From Kudoa neothunni (taxonomy: Eukaryota; Cnidaria), in contig OZ199838.1 of NCBI GenBank assembly GCA_964304625.1, positions 13,144,001 through 13,208,000 of the forward strand: a stretch of DNA of 64,000 bases, read 5' to 3'. Both the position numbers and the translations under genes were made by a program. This document shows, in pieces, positions 58,965 through 64,000 of this stretch; the stretch's first letter is position 1, and each line of letters opens with the position of its first letter. The notes beneath the pieces are model-generated. The model did not search any database and was not told the origin of the DNA. It saw nothing but the letters and a program-made list of their open reading frames with translations.

Positions 58965-59402
58965 TGTTTGAATTTAAAAATAAATCAGACATCGAAAAAT
59001 TGACCAAATACTATCAAAATGATAATCAGCTAAAAAATTTTAATAAAAATATATGCCTCAATTAAAAGAAACTTCAGGGATCTTGGCACATTTATTTGCG
59101 AATTTTTGGTACCATGTGAAGATAATTCGTTATCCTTTGGTAAAGAGGGTCTCTTTAGCGTTTGTAGATAAATTAAAGATACGTGTTTAATCATTAAATA
59201 TGACGAAAATTTATTAACAAAAGGAACTAAATCTACGACCATTCGTCATTTTAATCATCCAAAAATTCAAAAATTAGGTGATATATAAATTAAAAAAATA
59301 GTATTAGTAGAAGCATGCGGAAGTGGGCTAACAATATTCGAACGATTTCATTTAATTCGTTCTAAATCAGTTGATTTTTCCGCGTTCAATACTATTGACT
59401 AA
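58965..59402 (+). pseudogene. coding-looking fragments, perhaps a transposase relic
   Basis: Successive open pieces read MFEFKNKSDIEKLTKYYQND, then RNFRDLGTFICEFLVPCEDN, then LLTKGTKSTTIRHFNHPKIQ, then VLVEACGSGLTIFERFHLIR. They are separated by stops or frame changes with no splice signals. The third piece has the T-S-T-x-R-x-H texture of a BED-type zinc finger found in hAT-like transposases. I cannot name the family. A possible further piece (KALYYWPQLKNRFWCLIHYI) lies at about 61050-61110, beyond the piggyBac element. Confidence 0.35.
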
Positions 59403-59572
59403 AGAAATAAATTGAGCCTGTAAGATTCACCTGATAAAAAACAACATATGGTTGTGTCATAGACTTCAATTCATGGTATAATATAAGAAATCCAATTTAT
59501 ATGATAAATTACGTTTAAGTTAATGTGAACGAGTACATAAATGGTCTCCTTGTATTATATAGTTTATATTAA

Positions 59573-61021
59573 CCTTCCGAACGCTTCAAAATCGACTATA
59601 CACATGGTGCTTTTGGGGTCGGTTGGAACCCATTTTTTAATTTTATATTATAAATTAATATATTTTTTAAAACTTAATCATGAAAACATAAAAATGTACT
59701 ATCGACAAAATCGCACCATATTGATAAAAAACATACGATGACGACATTATTTGATGTCACCCGAACAATGTAAAGGGCTATATATTCTTGTTATATAAAT
59801 TTTTACAAAATATTATTTAACGTTAACTTTTAAAAACATTATTTAAAATGTTTATTAGATTATCTCGTATGTAATGAATTGGACTAAAACTTTACGGTAC
59901 AGCACAATAATTATCAACTAAAACGCATATATCAATGTAAAGTTAAAATTTTTGTTCTGTGCCCGTTTCAGTTATTTTCTGTGAGTTTAAAAAAACTGTA
60001 ATATCATTATTTATAAGATCTATTATAAAATAAATATTCTGTATTTAATTAACAATTTATTGTGTGCGTCAACACAGAAATATTATTCCGCAAAAATATG
60101 AACATTATAATATAATCCAGATATAAATTTAGATCCAAGAAATTGTTGAAGGAATGGAACGTGCTAGAAAGTTTCTCCAAAAATCTGACTCTTGATTTTT
60201 CCATCATTGAATATAATTTTGTATAAGCAAAACGCGTTAAAGAAATTTATGTCGATATTATAAAAAATAACTCCTGGCCCCCGTCTGGAATATCTTTTTA
60301 AATTTGTGGAGGTGAAAATCCGATCGATTGTATCAATAGCTCATTTAATTTTGTTATAATAATCGATGCTGCCTTGCTTCTTTTTTTCATCATTCAGTAT
60401 GTTTGTATAAGCTGTTGAGGTGGCTAAAATTAATAAAGCCTTATTATTTTAATGACTTAAGAGGCTAGAATCTCCTTTATATTAAGAAGAAAAAATGTGC
60501 TAAACGACTCCCTTGTTTTATTTTTTTTCATTATATGCAGAACATTCCTCTTATTAGCTCTAAATGTTCTAACCATAGTGAAAACCATTTTCAATAGCTG
60601 AAAGCTTTTTGCAGCAATGATTATAATAATGGAAGTTAAATATATTGGCATTACATGCAACATTTCTGCAAAAATTGCCATCCATAAATATGTTACAAAA
60701 TCCGATACATGAAAGATTCTCTAAGCTGCGACATCCTTATGGCCAGAGGCCTTCCTTAAAAAATGTTCTTTTCGTATTTTGGGGGTTTTAAGGCTCCTGC
60801 AGCCCTGCTAAGGTTATTGCCATCATATTCAGATAAATTAATGACAGATTCAAATAAATTAGAGGAGTCGAGGATTTCGCTGAAGTCGGCACCATAACTG
60901 GTGAAACTTATTTCGTTGATATATTTTTCTAATATTCTCAATTCCATTGTGATATAATTTTATACATAATACGATAAAATAAAATTATGGGGTATAATAG
61001 ACCCCAAAAGCACTCGGAAGG
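59573..61021 (-). mobile_element. piggyBac-type element
   Basis: TTAA at 59569-59572 and 61022-61025. Tips CCTTCCGAACGCTTC and the complement of the right end, CCTTCCGAGTGCTTTTGGGG, are inverted. Subterminal GGGGTC/GACCCC motifs resemble those of the other piggyBac elements here. Short minus-strand frames at 60756-60947 (an acidic MELRILEKYINEISF start) and 60457-60681 may be scraps of a transposase. 1.45 kb. Confidence 0.83.
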
Positions 61022-61025
61022 TTAA

Positions 61026-62593
61026 AGGAATATTCTCCTAATTTGATTTGCAAAATTGATGAAAAGGCATTATATTATTGGCCGCAACTAAAAAATAGAT
61101 TTTGGTGTCTTATTCATTATATTGTTGGGAAAAATTCTGGCTTATCGAAGGAGAGCTGCAGTAAGATGAAAAATTGAAAAAGGGAATAACCCTTCTTTTA
61201 GGTGATTCAGTGTAAGATGTAAAACTCGACCCTTTAGTTTTTGGTTATTAAGATAAATTTAGGTGTTTCAAAAGTCATACCATTGCCCATAGATTTAATA
61301 TAATAACTTAATGACTAGCCATATTATATATTATCGAAATACATCATCTGTTTAGAAAGTACTAAATGAAAAATGAAAATGTGGTTTTATTTCTAGACAG
61401 TATTTCCCCATTGTCAAACAAGTCTAATCAATATAAGAATGGTTCTTTTTCAGAATACGACGAATATTATCCTAACAAATCGGTAAGGGGATCATTAATT
61501 CTTTTACAACTTCTTAAAATGAGCCAATATTCAAAGATATAGTGCTATTGTTAAAGCAAACTTGTCTCTGATTCAACATGATGTTCTTGTCACTTTTTTA
61601 TCTTAAATAAACCTTGGAATTTCCTTTGAGAAGACCTTTTTTTAAAAATCCATCGTGTTCACGTTATCTACTGATGATGCAACAAATATCAATAAATAGA
61701 GAAAAGATATTATAATTGAAAAAATTGATAAAATTATTTCTGGACAGTTTACAATTATTGAAAAAAATTACAACCGACTAAGAGAGGGAGAGGCAATAAA
61801 ACGAAATGACAATCAGTCCAAATCTAGCGTATTAACCCTTCAAAAGGCCAGAAAAAATGTTTCTTAAAAGGAGACCATTTAATCAGTTACAAAATAAAAA
61901 ATATTCATAAAAGAATAATAATACAAAAGATTACAACCTAGCTCCAACGTTAAAATGTGCGATTATCAATATTTCCTTGTCTAAAATATTCGTCCAAAGG
62001 AAATTACTAAATATTTGTAAAAATAATAAAAAAATTTCTTTTTTATTTTTTCATTATGTCTAATTTCGAAGTAGAAATATTCAATACAAAAGATTGTTGA
62101 ATAAAATAACAAAAGTTGTTATTAATATGATAATGAAAGCTCTCCAATGTTTATGAAAAGTCCACAACTAGGGATATTTCCTAGTTTTTTTAAGATCTCT
62201 TCATGTATAAGAAGAATCGGTTAACTTCTCAGCAATGTATAGCTACAATTCTTCTATTTGTTGAAACAGATATCGATGCACTGTTTGCGTGATTACATAG
62301 ATATTTATAGAATCAATGAAAAAGCCATCGTAAATATTCAATTTTAAACCAAACCAAAAATTAGTAATATAGTCTTATGGTTACAATTAGTGGCGTCAAT
62401 GTCTCTCAAATGTGGTTGTGAGATTGACAATATGTTATTGTTTTTTTAACGCAATCATATGTAATAAAAGAAACTTTTATTTTAATATACTTTCGTTCTT
62501 CCGAATTAAAATCACGAAACATCAACTATCAGTCAATAGGTATCCACCAGAAAATAAAGATTTATCCAAAAATATAAGAGAAAATCAAAAATA
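61026..62593. other. unassigned; a few open stretches
   Basis: Besides the fragment near 61050, an open run at about 61398-61535 reads SPLSNKSNQYKNGSFSEYDE. No gene structure could be built. The last part is the serpin 2 promoter region. Confidence 0.3.
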
Positions 62594-63745
62594 ATGACAA
62601 GAAAACTTAATTTTATGAATGACCTAACATTTAAAATTGCGTCTATGGAGATTAAAGACCACAAATCCAAGAACTTTTCATTTTCTTCGCTGAGTGTTGC
62701 AAGTGAACTGTACGCAATTTCTCTCGTTTGCCATCCAAGAATACGTCAACAAATAAACGGTATCATAGGGGAAAATTTATTTTCATCAAATTCTAGAATC
62801 TTCATGCTAACGTCAAAACTAATAATATGCAAACTCTTGATTGTTCATAATGATGATAAGAAAAAAAATTTCGATCCACTAAAATCCGTCTCGTTAAGAA
62901 TAGACTTTTGGCAGTGGAGTGAAAAAGGAAAATCCACATACATAGTTAAATGGCTAAAAAGAACTATCCCTACACTGGAAAATATTTCTGAAACATTTCA
63001 TTTTTCACCATTATCAAATATTTTTCAAACAAATAAATTGCTAGGTGTTATCTCCATCGAAAATCTCAACTGGGAAGGAAAAGTTCATAGGAGTTCATTA
63101 TTTTTCAATTTAAGCTCAGATTATGCCCCGATTAAATTAAATTCTCTAAGAATTGAAACTACAGGGAGCTCCATGAACGACAATATTATGGAGTTCTGTC
63201 TTGTAGCTATACCTTTGAGCGATTCAAATTTTGAAGCTATCGTGATTATACCATCACCTGACAACTCCCTAAAAACGATACTCAACAATATTAATGTATG
63301 TAAAAACATTGAAAATCTGATGAAATGAATATAAATCAAAAAAATTTAGGGATCCAACTACATGGCGTGTCGATCTAAACTAGCGGAAAAAAGAATTTTG
63401 CTAGATATACCCCTATTTAATGTTACTACAATCACAAAGATGAAACATATTTTTAAAACAATAGGAATAGATATTGGCGACAAATTCAAAAGATACATTT
63501 TCAATGTAGGAGATCAAAATATCGATATCACTGAGGTGGTTGATACAAATAAATTCGGTATTAGCGACACCAGTATCGGCTCTAACATTGGATCTGATAA
63601 GTGCACCAAATATGAGCCCCTGCTGAAAGCTTATTCCGCCGATTGTGTTTATGTCAATAGACCATTTATCTGGTTATTGCATTATAAACCATTGGATTTC
63701 ATTATTCAATGTTGTGTGGTGGAAGATCCAACAAAACACTCCTAA
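62594..63745 (+). CDS. serpin (paralogue 2, strongly diverged)
   Basis: Two exons, 62594-63295 and 63350-63745, with a 54-nt phase-0 intron at the same structural place as in paralogue 1 (just before the strand leading to the PKF-like motif); 365 residues. Recognisable serpin parts: NFSFSSLSVASELYAISLVC (family N...SP.S...aL), VIIPSPDNSLKTILNNI, RILLDIPLFNVT (family lPkF), MKHIFKTIGI, and the C-terminal VNRPFIWLLHYKPLDFIIQCCVVEDP. The hinge region (DTNKFGISDTSIGSNIG) lacks the run of small residues needed for loop insertion, so inhibition by the usual mechanism is unlikely. No signal peptide. The start ATG follows a stop-rich stretch and is the first in frame. Confidence 0.85.
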
Positions 63746-64000
63746 TTGCTCGTCATATTACCGTATTTTTTGAAAAATGATTTTATAAATGTGTATTCAT
63801 TTCTCGTATTAAGTTACAATTTACTTAACATTCTAAATTCAACGAAAACCGCTATCTTCTAAAGACTTTTAGAGGTCTGAGTGTTAAAATGCATTATATG
63901 CATTGAGGAATATTAAAAAATAGTTTGAAAAATCCTGAAAAATTTTGTTTCAATATTAAACTAATATATTTCAAAAATACATAAAAATACTAAAAAACCA
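63746..64000. other. serpin 2 3' region
   Basis: AT-rich; no further gene before the window ends. Confidence 0.4.

Noticed and set aside
1-64000. CRISPR arrays, bacterial operons or ribosome-binding sites
   Set aside because: The window is intron-bearing eukaryotic DNA; no regularly spaced repeat array was seen.

Overview
The window is AT-rich eukaryotic nuclear DNA. It holds compact, intron-bearing animal-type genes set in a landscape of decayed DNA transposons. Animal-lineage genes (protein kinase D, TACC, MOB2-like, p24-delta/TMED10, eEFSec, tristetraprolin-like zinc finger, serpins, a multi-Kunitz inhibitor), the standard genetic code, very short introns (mostly 30-60 nt, GT..AG) and plentiful Merlin/ISXO2-like, piggyBac, hAT and Tc1-like elements point to a reduced animal. 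A parasitic cnidarian (myxozoan) is my best guess, from gene content and transposon mix; it is not proven here.

Layout. 1-6.4 kb: a tRNA-like SINE scrap, a membrane-protein exon, a TIS11-type CCCH zinc-finger gene, then a non-autonomous hAT element carrying a nested piggyBac MITE. 6.7-12.3 kb: a tight cluster of protein kinase D (minus), TMED10/p24 (minus) and an SRR1-domain gene (plus); the last two start head to head with 8 bp between their ATGs. 14.4-17.4 kb: a second head-to-head pair, the selenocysteine elongation factor eEFSec (minus) and an unrecognised helical protein (plus). 18.9-23.8 kb: two weak small genes, then elongation factor 2 with an ATG-only first exon. 24.6-30.3 kb: a tRNA-like repeat, a Merlin element, a decayed piggyBac and a Tc1-like element with about 170-bp inverted ends. 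30.3-31.7 kb: a secreted protein of five Kunitz-type modules, one per exon (minus).

32-46.7 kb is mostly transposon ground: hAT remnants, a piggyBac split by a later hAT insertion, a gag-like LTR-retroelement fossil and a piggyBac MITE, with one clean host gene, MOB2-like, at 38.3-39.1 kb. 47.5-49.6 kb: a 14-exon TACC gene (minus). 50-57 kb: another hAT element, a long gene-free stretch and a pogo/Tigger element. 57.6-63.7 kb: two divergent serpin paralogues in the same orientation, sharing an intron position and separated by a piggyBac element.

Together the host genes cover translation (EF-2, eEFSec), ER-Golgi cargo traffic (TMED10), signalling and cell-shape control (PKD, MOB2, TACC), mRNA decay (CCCH protein) and protease control (serpins, Kunitz). 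The serpin pair and the Kunitz gene are the most parasite-flavoured content. Exon structures were worked out by hand from reading frame, splice dinucleotides and phase, and agree internally (sums divisible by three) except where noted.
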